Below, in pieces: positions 17,888 through 26,877 of a stretch of 64,000 nucleotides of DNA. Under the pieces are notes generated by a model that worked only from the letters and a program-made list of their open reading frames with translations, was not told the origin of the DNA and searched no databases. The translations under genes and the position numbers were made by a program. Source of the stretch: Cytophagales bacterium WSM2-2 (GTDB lineage: Bacteria > Bacteroidota > Bacteroidia > Cytophagales > Cyclobacteriaceae). The stretch is taken from the NCBI GenBank assembly GCA_015472025.1, contig BNHL01000001.1, positions 2,530,001-2,594,000 on the forward strand. Direction: 5' to 3'. The first letter of the stretch is position 1. Each line of letters opens with the position of its first letter.

Positions 17888-19285
17888 ATGGATGTACAAG
17901 TAAAATTTTTGGGAGGTGCGGGATCTGTCACTGGGTCACGTTACCTGTTAACGATTGGCGATTTTCAGTTGCTTTTCGATTGTGGCATGTTCCAGGGACT
18001 CAAGGAATTAAGGCTGCGCAACTGGGACGAATTTCCGGCAGACGCAAGCAAGATCGATGCAGTTATTATCAGCCATGCTCACATTGATCACACCGGATAC
18101 TTGCCCCGATTGGTGAAAGAGGGTTTCAATGGTCCCGTGTATTGCACGGAGCCAACGGCTGACTTGATGGAATTAATGCTCCTGGATTCGGCCAAACTGC
18201 AGGAAGAAGAAGCGATGTTTGCGTCGAAGAAGGGATATTCGAAACATGCCAATCCTGAACCATTATACACTACCGCGGATGCTCAGAAAGTTTTTCAATT
18301 GCTGAAAACTTACACGTTCGATGAAAAGATAAAACTTCACCCGAAGATCGAAATCATTTTTCGGAGTGCCGGGCATTTGCTGGGAGCCGCCATCACCGAA
18401 GTGTTTTTAAAAGGCGATCAGCAGACAAAAAAAATTACATTTTCCGGAGACCTCGGACGCAGCCACGACCCGATGCTGAATCCACCAACACCCATTTCCG
18501 AAACGGACGTATTATTTATTGAGTCGACCTACGGCACCAAAGACAATCCCGCACTTGAGCCGGAAAAGGATCTGGAGCGAATTGTGAATGAGACTTTTGC
18601 CAATGGTGGCGTGCTGGTGATACCGGCCTTCGCAGTGGGGCGCACGCAAGTGCTGCTGCACTTCCTGCATAAGCTGGTTATGGAAAAGCGGATTCCCGAT
18701 GTGCCTGTTTATATCGATAGTCCGATGGCGGTATCAGCCACTTATTTATATTATAAGTTTCCGGAGTATCACAAAGTGAAATTCAATCAATCGGAGTTTG
18801 CGAGAAGCATGGAAACGAATATGCTTGTATTTGTGAAAACCGGAGAACACTCAAAGTCACTGAATTCACTTAAGGAAAAAGCGATCATCATTTCGTCCAG
18901 CGGCATGATGACGGGAGGAAGGATATTGCATCATTTGTATAACCGGTTGAAGAACCCACAGGATACCGTTCTTGTGTCCGGGTACCAGGCAGAAGGAACA
19001 AGAGGTAGAAAATTAGTTGACAAGGATTCAACAATCCGGATTTTCGGTGAGGATGTACCCGTGAAATGTAAAGTGGAAAACATGACCTCTCTTTCCGGAC
19101 ATGCCGACCGCGAAGAGCTCTTTCAATGGATGAAAAATTTCAAGTCTAAACCGAAAGTCGTCTTCACTGTGCATGGTGAAAATCCGAAACTATCTCTCTA
19201 TGCCAATGCTATTCGCGAACAACTTGAATGGAATGTGGTTGTACCCAAGTATTTGGAAACGGTTACGTTATTCAGCGGTATTTGA
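17888..19285 (+). CDS. metallo-beta-lactamase/beta-CASP RNA nuclease (YSH1-like)
   Basis: A 465-residue protein with an MBL fold carrying the zinc motif HAHIDH (63-68), further ligands in RSAGHLLGAA and FSGDLG, and a beta-CASP insertion (PAFAVGRTQVLLHFL, IDSPMAVSAT). The C-terminal RMK-like segment has SLSGHADREEL and FTVHGE. This is the mRNA 3'-processing-factor-like family found in bacteria, thought to cleave RNA, with unknown targets. There is no signal peptide, so it is cytoplasmic. It starts 41 bp after glmS. Confidence 0.9.
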   Translation: MDVQVKFLGGAGSVTGSRYLLTIGDFQLLFDCGMFQGLKELRLRNWDEFPADASKIDAVIISHAHIDHTGYLPRLVKEGFNGPVYCTEPTADLMELMLLDSAKLQEEEAMFASKKGYSKHANPEPLYTTADAQKVFQLLKTYTFDEKIKLHPKIEIIFRSAGHLLGAAITEVFLKGDQQTKKITFSGDLGRSHDPMLNPPTPISETDVLFIESTYGTKDNPALEPEKDLERIVNETFANGGVLVIPAFAVGRTQVLLHFLHKLVMEKRIPDVPVYIDSPMAVSATYLYYKFPEYHKVKFNQSEFARSMETNMLVFVKTGEHSKSLNSLKEKAIIISSSGMMTGGRILHHLYNRLKNPQDTVLVSGYQAEGTRGRKLVDKDSTIRIFGEDVPVKCKVENMTSLSGHADREELFQWMKNFKSKPKVVFTVHGENPKLSLYANAIREQLEWNVVVPKYLETVTLFSGI

Positions 19286-19419
19286 CTTTAGGTAAAATAA
19301 ATTCAGTGGCAGTCCGGACTTTGGATAACCCTATTCATGGCTCCCTTCTCCCATTCATCAAATACTACTTTTCTTTAAATTGCTAATAGTTCTTTATTAC
19401 ACCCTTTAATTCTAAACCT

Positions 19420-22218
19420 ATGATCCGCAAAATCTACGTACTGGCTTTAGTTGCTATAAGCCAACTGGCAGTAGGGCAAAATATCCCGACTCCGAAAGAA
19501 CATTTCGGATTCACCATCGGAGATGATTACCAATTGGCCACCTATACTCAAACCGAGGCGTTCTTCAGAAAACTGGCGACATCAGATCGGGTGAAACTGG
19601 TGGACATAGGCCTCACGGAAGAAGGCAGACATCAACTGATGTTGATCGTGACTTCGCCTGAGAATCACAAAAGACTTGATCGTTTCAAGGAAATTTCAAC
19701 GAAGCTTGCCAGGGCCGAAGGTGTTAGTGAAGAGCAGGCGCGCAACCTGGCTATGGAGGGCAAAGCTGTAGTATGGATTGATGGAGGCCTCCATGCTACC
19801 GAAACCGTAGGAGCAAGCCAATTGATACAAACTGCTTATGAACTGATCACACGCACTGATGCTGAAACGATGAGGATATTGGACAAAGTTGTAATCCTTC
19901 TTACTCACGCAAATCCGGACGGACAAGAATTGGTGTCAAGTTGGTATATGCGCGAATCCAAGCCTGAGAAAAGATCACTGGACCATCTGCCTAAATTGTA
20001 TCAGAAATATATCGGTCACGATAACAATCGCGATTTCTTCATCATGAATATGAAGGAGACGCAAAACATGGGACGTCAGTTATTTGTGGAGTGGATTCCC
20101 CAAATCATGTACAACCATCACCAGAGTGGCCCAGGTGGATCGGTATTGGCAGGTCCGCCTTATCGTGATCCTTTTAACTACGTATTCGAGCCCGGCATGA
20201 TTACCGGAATTGATGCTGTAGGCGCTGCGATGGTCAACCGGTTGAACGCTGAAAATAAACCCGGTTATACACGCTTGGGTGGTTCTGTATTTTCAACATG
20301 GTATAATGGTGGCTTGCGCACAACAACTCACTTTCACAACATGATTGGGTTGCTGACGGAAATTGTGGGCAGCCCGACTCCGGCAGAAATTCCGTTGATC
20401 ACATCACGTCTTGTCCCCAACAACAATACACCTTTTCCGGTCACTCCGCAGAAATGGCACTACCGTCAGTCGATAGAGTATTCACTCACACTCAACTATG
20501 CCGTGCTGGACTATGCTGCCCGGAATAGCGATCACCTGCTCTACAATATTTATAAGATGGGTAAGAATTCAATTGAGAAAGGAAACTCAGACTACTGGAC
20601 TCCTTACCCAAGCCGTGTTGAGACAGTTGCAGCCGCTTACCGGAACAGACCTAAGAAAGATGAAAAGAGGCAAGAGCCTACCTATCAATCAGGCATCATG
20701 GGTGGATTTGGAATCCCGGTGAAATATTATGACAGTATTTTTAAAGCGCTAGGCAAACGCGATGCGCGTGGCTATGTTATTCCATCAGACCAAGCGGATT
20801 TTCCAACTGCGGTCAAATTCGTAAATGCATTACTCAAAACAGGTATTCGGGTGGAGGTAGCGAAGTCAGATTTTGAAGTCAACAAGAAAAAGTATCCTGC
20901 AGGATCATACGTTGTGAAAACGAATCAGGCGTTCAGGCCTCACGTGATCGATATGTTTGAACCGCAAGACCACCCTAATGATTTTCAATATCCTGGTGGA
21001 CCACCCGTGCGTCCATATGATGCTGCAGGATGGACACTGGCATTCCAGATGGGTGTAAAGTTTGACCGGTTTGTAGAAGCTTTCGATGGGCCGTTCGAAC
21101 AAGTTCCTTATGGTGAGTTGCAGAACCCGAAAGGCGCTTTCGATGCAAAGTCTGCGGGTGGATATGTACTGAATGCAAAGACAAATAATTCTTTCGTTGC
21201 AGTTAACGATCTGTTGAAGGAAGGAGTCGATGTTTACCGGTTGACTGATGGCTCTGCGGAGACAAGCACCGGAAGTTTCTATGTTCCGTTCAGCGCGAAG
21301 GCAAAATCGATCCTTGAAAAAGGAGCATCTGCTTACGGCATCAAAGTTTCAGGCGTATCAAAGAAACCCGCTTCGGGGCTTGCAAAAGTTTCGACACAGC
21401 GAATTGCGTTGTGGGATACGTATGGAGGATCAATGCCGTCAGGATGGATTCGCTGGATCATGGAGCAATATCATTTTAATGCGGATGTCATTTACCCGAA
21501 AACGATTGATGCCGGAGACCTTCGTAAAAAGTATGACGTCATTGTTTTTGTCACAAGAGGGATTCCTGCGGTTGCAAAAGAGACTACGACAGGAGGTGAA
21601 GATGATTTCGCTAACAGAAGAGAACCCAAGCCGGAAGAAATTCCAACGGAATATCACAACACCATGGGAAAATTAACTGCTGAGAAGTCAATTCCTGAAA
21701 TAAAGAAATTCCTTGAAGAAGGTGGCAAAGTAGTAACAATCGGCTCGAGCACTAACCTGGCCTATCATTTGAAATTGCCAGTTAAGAATGCGCTCACAGA
21801 AATTAATAATGGGCAAGAACGAAATATACCCAGCGATAAGTATTATGTGCCTGGCAGCTTGCTTCAGGTAAGTCTGGATTCGACACAAAACGCTACGTGG
21901 GGAATGTCGAATAAAACAGATGTTTACTTCGATAATAGCCCAGTGTTCAATCTCGCTCCAGAGGCTATTGCACAAGGTAAAGTGAAACCACTCGCCTGGT
22001 TCACGGAAGAAAATCCGTTGCGCAGTGGTTGGGCCTGGGGACAAAATTATCTCAAAGGTGGAGTTGTTGCTTTTGAAGCATCTGTTGGTAAAGGAAAGCT
22101 CTATGCTTTCGGACCTGAAATTACTTTCCGTGCACAAGCACAAGGAACATTCAAACTGTTGTTCAATGAACTGTATTTTGTGGATGAGCAACCAAGACTC
22201 AACATGCTCAATCGATAA
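19420..22218 (+). CDS. secreted M14-family zinc carboxypeptidase (932 aa)
   Basis: A large exported peptidase with a signal peptide (MIRKIYVLALVAISQLAVGQ). The M14 catalytic domain occupies roughly residues 40-380: zinc ligands His125 and Glu128 in GGLHATE, NPDGQE, HDNNRDFF with substrate-binding Asn-Arg, NHHQSG supplying the third ligand, and the catalytic Glu probably in LTEIVGSP. The remaining 550 residues have no M14 homology that I can see and include a class I glutamine amidotransferase-like segment (VIFVTRGIPA, EGGKVVTIGSS), as in other large Bacteroidota M14 proteins. Probably digests peptides outside the cell or in the periplasm. It stands alone and ends in a strong terminator. Confidence 0.88.
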   Translation: MIRKIYVLALVAISQLAVGQNIPTPKEHFGFTIGDDYQLATYTQTEAFFRKLATSDRVKLVDIGLTEEGRHQLMLIVTSPENHKRLDRFKEISTKLARAEGVSEEQARNLAMEGKAVVWIDGGLHATETVGASQLIQTAYELITRTDAETMRILDKVVILLTHANPDGQELVSSWYMRESKPEKRSLDHLPKLYQKYIGHDNNRDFFIMNMKETQNMGRQLFVEWIPQIMYNHHQSGPGGSVLAGPPYRDPFNYVFEPGMITGIDAVGAAMVNRLNAENKPGYTRLGGSVFSTWYNGGLRTTTHFHNMIGLLTEIVGSPTPAEIPLITSRLVPNNNTPFPVTPQKWHYRQSIEYSLTLNYAVLDYAARNSDHLLYNIYKMGKNSIEKGNSDYWTPYPSRVETVAAAYRNRPKKDEKRQEPTYQSGIMGGFGIPVKYYDSIFKALGKRDARGYVIPSDQADFPTAVKFVNALLKTGIRVEVAKSDFEVNKKKYPAGSYVVKTNQAFRPHVIDMFEPQDHPNDFQYPGGPPVRPYDAAGWTLAFQMGVKFDRFVEAFDGPFEQVPYGELQNPKGAFDAKSAGGYVLNAKTNNSFVAVNDLLKEGVDVYRLTDGSAETSTGSFYVPFSAKAKSILEKGASAYGIKVSGVSKKPASGLAKVSTQRIALWDTYGGSMPSGWIRWIMEQYHFNADVIYPKTIDAGDLRKKYDVIVFVTRGIPAVAKETTTGGEDDFANRREPKPEEIPTEYHNTMGKLTAEKSIPEIKKFLEEGGKVVTIGSSTNLAYHLKLPVKNALTEINNGQERNIPSDKYYVPGSLLQVSLDSTQNATWGMSNKTDVYFDNSPVFNLAPEAIAQGKVKPLAWFTEENPLRSGWAWGQNYLKGGVVAFEASVGKGKLYAFGPEITFRAQAQGTFKLLFNELYFVDEQPRLNMLNR

Positions 22219-22240
22219 ATAATTTTAAGGGCTAATAAAA

Positions 22241-22268
22241 AATCCCGGACTTGCTCCGGGATTTTTTT
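22241..22268 (+). terminator. intrinsic terminator after the M14 peptidase
   Basis: AATCCCGGA and TCCGGGATT form a 9-bp stem with a 5-nt loop and a run of T. It lies 23 nt after the peptidase stop. Confidence 0.93.
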
Positions 22269-22343
22269 ATTTCCTACAGCTCCTTGGGTGACAATTTTGA
22301 TGTGAATATAAATTACTTATTAAAGTATCTTAACTACTTATCA

Positions 22344-22359
22344 TTAAGTCAATATCCGC
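22344..22359 (+). repeat. repeat copy 1: TTAAGTCAATATCCGC
   Basis: First and most distant copy of a short motif, consensus AAGTCAATATCNGC, that occurs four more times between 23251 and 23541 in the same orientation. It lies between the terminators of the M14 peptidase and the AraC gene. Confidence 0.5.
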
Positions 22360-22445
22360 TATTCATGTTGTTGTACTTCGAAGTAGCTTTACAGCCGCGT
22401 AAACTATTCACCCGGTTACGGGTTTAAGTCTAGTTTAAGTTTTAG

Positions 22446-22475
22446 AAAAAAAGGAGGAGAGATCCTCCTTTTTTT
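22446..22475. terminator. bidirectional intrinsic terminator
   Basis: AAAAAAAGGAGGA pairs with TCCTCCTTTTTTT around a 4-nt loop, giving T-runs on both strands. It lies 39 bp past the stop of the minus-strand AraC-type gene and probably terminates that gene. Confidence 0.9.
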
Positions 22476-22514
22476 GTTAGTCACTTTTCGATTGATCCCT
22501 TTCTTCATTCTGTA

Positions 22515-22976
22515 TTAAAGCGAAACGGAATGAGTTTGATCATTGGCATTCTGCAATCTTACATTGCCAGGCCTTGGCACTGATCTGGGAGTATATCCGA
22601 ATCTCGCCTTGAATAGACGGCCAAATGATCCGGAGTCTTTAAATCCTACTTCAACACAGATATCATGAATTTTTTTGTTGGTCGTTAGCAAGAGTTTATT
22701 GGCTTGCTGCAGACGGGTATCTTGTAGAAATTTCCAGGGAGTTATATTGAACTGCTTCTTGAACTCTCGTAGAAAATAGTGTTTCTCAAGACAGGCTACA
22801 GAAGAGATGTCAGTTAATGAAATTTCGCCGGGATATGAAACTTTGATAAATTCCATTGCATGATTTAATCTGTCTTGAAGATGTTTATTTGCCAATTGTT
22901 TTTTCACAAATAGGGTTGGTTTCAGGTCGCAAAATTTGATTTTAGCTTGTAACAAAAAGTAATGACGTGTAGCCAA
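22515..22976 (-). CDS. AraC-family DNA-binding protein, short, possibly 5'-truncated
   Basis: The reading frame encodes an AraC/XylS double helix-turn-helix domain: ISLTDISSVACLEKHYFLRE, then TNKKIHDICVEVGFKDSGSFGRLFKARFGYTP. It has only about 40 residues before the domain and no sensor domain. The only start available is a TTG at 22976, with an in-frame stop 21 bp further upstream. It may be a short DNA-binding regulator or the remnant of a full-length gene; the adjoining 650-bp gene-poor stretch makes decay plausible. Its divergent position suggests it could control the SusC/SusD genes, but nothing in the sequence shows this. Confidence 0.7.
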   Translation of the reverse strand: MATRHYFLLQAKIKFCDLKPTLFVKKQLANKHLQDRLNHAMEFIKVSYPGEISLTDISSVACLEKHYFLREFKKQFNITPWKFLQDTRLQQANKLLLTTNKKIHDICVEVGFKDSGSFGRLFKARFGYTPRSVPRPGNVRLQNANDQTHSVSL

Positions 22977-22998
22977 TCCGTGGTGCCCCTGTAGTTAG

Positions 22999-23148
22999 AT
23001 GCGTACCATCGAGAATTTGTTTCAAAAAATTTCTCTCATCTTTTTACACAAGATGATACCAGGGAAAAGCTGTGGAGTTACAGGGAAGATTCGCGAATTA
23101 GGAATCCTTCAGGAGCTTCTTAAGAAAAAACCAGACCGTGACATTTAA
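22999..23148 (+). CDS. candidate small ORF or gene fragment (49 aa)
   Basis: An ATG reading frame of 49 codons directly follows an in-frame TAG and ends in TAA. The C-terminal half (KIRELGILQELLKKKPDRDI) looks protein-like and helical. No family is recognised. It starts 22 bp from the divergent AraC-type reading frame. It may equally be a fragment of a lost gene. Confidence 0.25.
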   Translation: MRTIENLFQKISLIFLHKMIPGKSCGVTGKIRELGILQELLKKKPDRDI

Positions 23149-23250
23149 AAATGGGAGCTAATATTTACAAAATCGAAATTGTGTTATCACAGCAAATGTT
23201 GCTAATGTGTGCGGGAGAACGCACGCGCTGGAAAAAAGTGATACACAACG

Positions 23251-23301
23251 GTATAAAAAGTCAATATCAGCTGTGTAATAGTATAAAAAGTCAATATTGG
23301 C
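23251..23301 (+). repeat. repeat copies 2 and 3 in tandem (30-bp period)
   Basis: GTATAAAAAGTCAATAT occurs at 23251-23267 and again, exactly 30 bp on, at 23281-23297. The flanks differ (CAGC versus TGGC). Both copies have the same orientation as the other three copies of the motif. Confidence 0.8.
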
Positions 23302-23490
23302 CTACGATCTATTTTTGATTCTGCTCTTCTCAGTTTAAATCTTTCGACTTCGAATTTCCGTCTATGTCTTCTGAACAAGATATTTGAAGAACGCGCTACT
23401 GCGTCAATCAGCACTACTTAGCGAGTTGTCGCTTCAAACTTTTGAATCTACTCCGGATTGTCTTTCGCTGCAATGACGAAATCTTGCGAT

Positions 23491-23541
23491 TAAAAAAAGT
23501 CAATATCGGCATGCTCACATTTCTCGAAAGTCAACATCAGC
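23491..23541 (+). repeat. repeat copies 4 and 5
   Basis: TAAAAAAAGTCAATATCGGC (23491-23510) and CGAAAGTCAACATCAGC (23525-23541) are further copies of the same motif, about 33 bp apart. They end some 85 bp before the susC start, a position suited either to an operator or to a residue of a mobile-element end. Confidence 0.7.
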
Positions 23542-23626
23542 CGAATAGAATACGATGCTATGAATTCACTTTTGCCTCTAACCCTAAAAATGGGTGATTC
23601 TAAATTCCTTAACTAAACAAAAATTT

Positions 23627-26600
23627 ATGAGTAAGAAGTTTTTACTAATGTGCTTCTCATTCAGTTTGGTGCTCAGTGCCTGGGCGCAAGACCGAGTGGT
23701 CACTGGCAAGGTAACGTCTAACGCAGACGGGAGTCCATTGCCAGGTGTAAACGTTTTATTAAAAGGGACTACGAGTGGTACTGTCACAACTGCTGATGGC
23801 AAGTACTCATTGTCGGTAGCTAATGGGGCGGCAGTTTTGTCTGTCTCATTCATTGGTTTCAAAACTGTGGACGTTGAAATTGGTGAAAGAACGATTGTGG
23901 ACATTGGACTAGACCAAGACGCCACACAGCTAGCCGAGGTCGTGGTGACTGCCCTTGGTATTGAAAGAAATAAGAATGAACTGGCGTATGCATCACAGTC
24001 AGTAAGCAGTGATCAAGTGGTACAAGCGAGGAATAACAACTTTGTTAATTCGCTTTCAGGACGCGTAGCTGGATTGGACATCAAAACCAACAATACAATG
24101 GGTGGCGCGACCAACGTGGTGATCCGTGGTATGAAATCCATTACTGGCAGTAACCAGGCATTGTTTGTCATCGATGGTGTCCCCGTTTCAAATGATAACC
24201 AAAGCAGTAACGTTAATACAGGACAAGCTTCTGGTGGTGGTGGACCTGATTATGGTAATGCAGCAGCGGATATCAACCCTGACAACATTGCATCAGTCAA
24301 CGTGTTGAAAGGAGCAGCCGCAACTGCATTGTACGGCTCTCGGGGTACGAACGGTGTAATCATGATCACAACGAAGAGCGGCAAAAAGAAAAGCTTTGAA
24401 GTAGTAGTAAACAGCGGGGTTACTTGGGGGACTATCAACAAATCCACTTTCCCAACATATCAGAAAGAATACGGAGCGGGTTATGAGAACTACATTAAAA
24501 ACGGTACTGCATACACGTACACTGGTCTTGACGGTACGCTGACAGCAACACGATTTGATGATGATGCGTCCTTTGGCCCTAAGTTCGATCCTAATTTATT
24601 GGTTTATCAATGGTCAGCACTGGATCCATTTTCTCCTAACTATCAACATGCGACACCATGGGTTGCTGCAAAGAACGATCCTTCTACTTTCTATGAGACA
24701 TCTACCAATTCCAACCAAAGCATCCTGATTACAGGTGGTAGTGAGAATGCTACGTACAAATTTGGTTATACCCGGACGGATGAAAAGGGAGTTCTGCCTA
24801 ACAGTAGCCTGAAGAAAGATTTATTCAGTTTCAGCACAACGATGGATCTTACATCCAAATTGAAATTGACAACCTCTGTCAACTATTCTGTTATCAATGG
24901 TCTTGGCCGATACGGTACAGGGTATAGTGGTTTGAATCCGAATCAAGGTTTTCGCCAGTGGTGGGAACAAAACGTGGATATTAAAGAACTACGTGAGGCA
25001 TATTTCAGGAACAGAAAGAACGTTACGTGGAACTGGGCTAGTACAGCTGGCCTCGGACCCATTTTCGCGGACAACCCATACTGGGATCGCTATGAAAATT
25101 ATAACAACGACACACGAAACAATCTTTTCGGTTATGCGATGCTTGACTATAAGTTGGCGAAGTGGTTGACCGTGGTTGGACGCGTTGGTCTGAATCAGAC
25201 ATCGGATTTCATTGAGCAACGTGTAGCTGTGGGAAGTGCCTCCACATCAAGCTATACCCGGTTTAACCAGACTTCAAAAGAGAAGAACTTTGATTTGATG
25301 CTTAACTTCAATAAGGCAATTACAGATAACATTAGCTGGCGTGCCGTAGTTGGAGGAAACATACGGAGAAACGAAAACTCATCTATCCGCGGAGCTACGG
25401 TCAGTGGTCTTGTTGTTCCAAGCCTGTATACATTGTCGAATTCATCAGGCACTGTGGTTCCTGTTGAAACGTACACAAGAGTTGGAGTAGATGGTATGTA
25501 TATCAATACGACTTTTGGTTACAAGGATATCGCGTTTGTAGAGGGAAGTTTGAGACAGGATAAGTCAACCACGCTTCCCAATTCAAATAATTCATATCTC
25601 TATGGCTCAGTGGGAGGTACTTTCGTGTTTTCTACTTTGTTGAGCAGCGCACCATGGTTATCCAGCGGAAGGTTGAGGACAAATTTTGCGACTGTGGGTA
25701 ATAGCGCCCCCGCGTTGTCTATATACAATGTGTATGACAAACCATCGCCTTTCGGAACAACGACATTGTTCTCATTGCCTAACACCAGAAACAATGCGCT
25801 TCTCAGACCTGAGAAAACCACTAGCTGGGAAGTTGGTTTGGAAGCAGCTTTCTTAAACGATCGTTTTGGATTTGATGCTACGTATTATTCATCAAGCACA
25901 TCAGATCAGATATTGCCCGTTACAGTATCAGCCGCAACAGGTTACACAGCCGCCTTTGTGAATTCAGGAGAAATTCAAAACAAGGGAATTGAGTTATCGG
26001 TTTTTGCGACCCCGGTCAAAACGGCTGATTTTTCATGGACTGTCAATGTGAATTTTGCGCGCAACAGGAACAAGGTGATCTACTTGTACGGTGAAGGAGC
26101 TGGTGAAGTTACCAACGTACAAATTGCAAGCTTTCAAGGAGGAGTTTCCACTAATGCCGCGAAAGGGCAGCCTTATGGAGTCATCAGAGGACGTGATTTC
26201 GTCTACACCAATGGACAAAGAACAGTGGGAAGTGATGGGTATTACATGCGAGGAGCGAGTTCGGCTGACATCATTGGTAATCCCAATCCTGATTGGTTGG
26301 GCGGGTTGAACAATACTTTCAAGTACAAAAACTTTACATTCAATTTCCTACTTGACACTCGCCAAGGCGGAAGCCTGTTTTCGCTTGACTTGTGGTACGG
26401 AGAAAACACAGGTCAGTATCGCAATAGTGCGGGCTTAAATGCCAGAGGCGTTGAGGCTCGTCTGCCTGTTGCGCAAGGTGGAGGAGTTCTGTTGCCAGGA
26501 GTTCAGGCTGACGGTTCTGCCAATACGGTGTATGCAGAAAATTTTGATGCTAATGGGAACAACCCTTTTGGATACTTTGCTAATAACGGACTTAGTGCTG

Positions 26601-26869
26601 TGAACAAAGCATACATATACAACGCTTCCTACATCAAACTAAGAGAAGTCAACCTGACCTATTCCGTTCCTAAATCAATAGTATCAAAGCTAGGCGGTTT
26701 CAAAGGCATGGATGTGTCCCTGATCGGCAGGAACTTATTTATCATTAAGGACCTACCGTACTCTGATCCGGAAGAGAGTTTGAGTTCAGGTAACGCTAAC
26801 GCGGGTTATCAGAGCGGGGCCTATCCTTCTATGCGGAGCTACGGTTTCAATGTTAAATTAAAATTCTAG
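23627..26869 (+). CDS. SusC/RagA-family TonB-linked outer-membrane transporter
   Basis: A 1080-residue TonB-dependent receptor that imports a bound nutrient across the outer membrane. A signal peptide (MSKKFLLMCFSFSLVLSAWAQ) is followed by a carboxypeptidase-regulatory-like domain (GKVTSNADGSPLPGVNVLLK), the plug domain (NSLSGRVAGLDI, VIRGMKSITGSNQALFVIDG, NVLKGAAATALYGSRGTNGV) and a large beta-barrel ending GFNVKLKF. The ATG at 23627 was chosen; the frame is open 33 bp further upstream but has no ATG. It forms the standard pair with the SusD-like gene 8 bp downstream. No polysaccharide lyase or glycosidase adjoins, so the substrate cannot be guessed. Confidence 0.95.
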   Translation: MSKKFLLMCFSFSLVLSAWAQDRVVTGKVTSNADGSPLPGVNVLLKGTTSGTVTTADGKYSLSVANGAAVLSVSFIGFKTVDVEIGERTIVDIGLDQDATQLAEVVVTALGIERNKNELAYASQSVSSDQVVQARNNNFVNSLSGRVAGLDIKTNNTMGGATNVVIRGMKSITGSNQALFVIDGVPVSNDNQSSNVNTGQASGGGGPDYGNAAADINPDNIASVNVLKGAAATALYGSRGTNGVIMITTKSGKKKSFEVVVNSGVTWGTINKSTFPTYQKEYGAGYENYIKNGTAYTYTGLDGTLTATRFDDDASFGPKFDPNLLVYQWSALDPFSPNYQHATPWVAAKNDPSTFYETSTNSNQSILITGGSENATYKFGYTRTDEKGVLPNSSLKKDLFSFSTTMDLTSKLKLTTSVNYSVINGLGRYGTGYSGLNPNQGFRQWWEQNVDIKELREAYFRNRKNVTWNWASTAGLGPIFADNPYWDRYENYNNDTRNNLFGYAMLDYKLAKWLTVVGRVGLNQTSDFIEQRVAVGSASTSSYTRFNQTSKEKNFDLMLNFNKAITDNISWRAVVGGNIRRNENSSIRGATVSGLVVPSLYTLSNSSGTVVPVETYTRVGVDGMYINTTFGYKDIAFVEGSLRQDKSTTLPNSNNSYLYGSVGGTFVFSTLLSSAPWLSSGRLRTNFATVGNSAPALSIYNVYDKPSPFGTTTLFSLPNTRNNALLRPEKTTSWEVGLEAAFLNDRFGFDATYYSSSTSDQILPVTVSAATGYTAAFVNSGEIQNKGIELSVFATPVKTADFSWTVNVNFARNRNKVIYLYGEGAGEVTNVQIASFQGGVSTNAAKGQPYGVIRGRDFVYTNGQRTVGSDGYYMRGASSADIIGNPNPDWLGGLNNTFKYKNFTFNFLLDTRQGGSLFSLDLWYGENTGQYRNSAGLNARGVEARLPVAQGGGVLLPGVQADGSANTVYAENFDANGNNPFGYFANNGLSAVNKAYIYNASYIKLREVNLTYSVPKSIVSKLGGFKGMDVSLIGRNLFIIKDLPYSDPEESLSSGNANAGYQSGAYPSMRSYGFNVKLKF

Positions 26870-26877
26870 GAAAGAGT

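Larger units (their letters stand above)
22977..23626. other. 650-bp gene-poor region with repeats upstream of susC
   Basis: No convincing long gene is present. The stretch holds a 49-codon open reading frame (22999-23148), a short inverted repeat GTGCG/CGCAC near 23209-23224, and two pairs of copies of an AAGTCAATATC motif. CACTTTTG at 23567-23574 resembles a -7 promoter element with one mismatch and may drive susC. The mixture of fragment-like reading frames and repeats suggests a decayed mobile element or a long regulatory region. Confidence 0.5.

Noticed and set aside
23202..23414. 70-codon minus-strand frame with a repeated ILTFYT segment
   Set aside because: The repetition in the translation comes from the DNA repeats at 23251 and 23281. 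It has no domain and no protein character beyond that.
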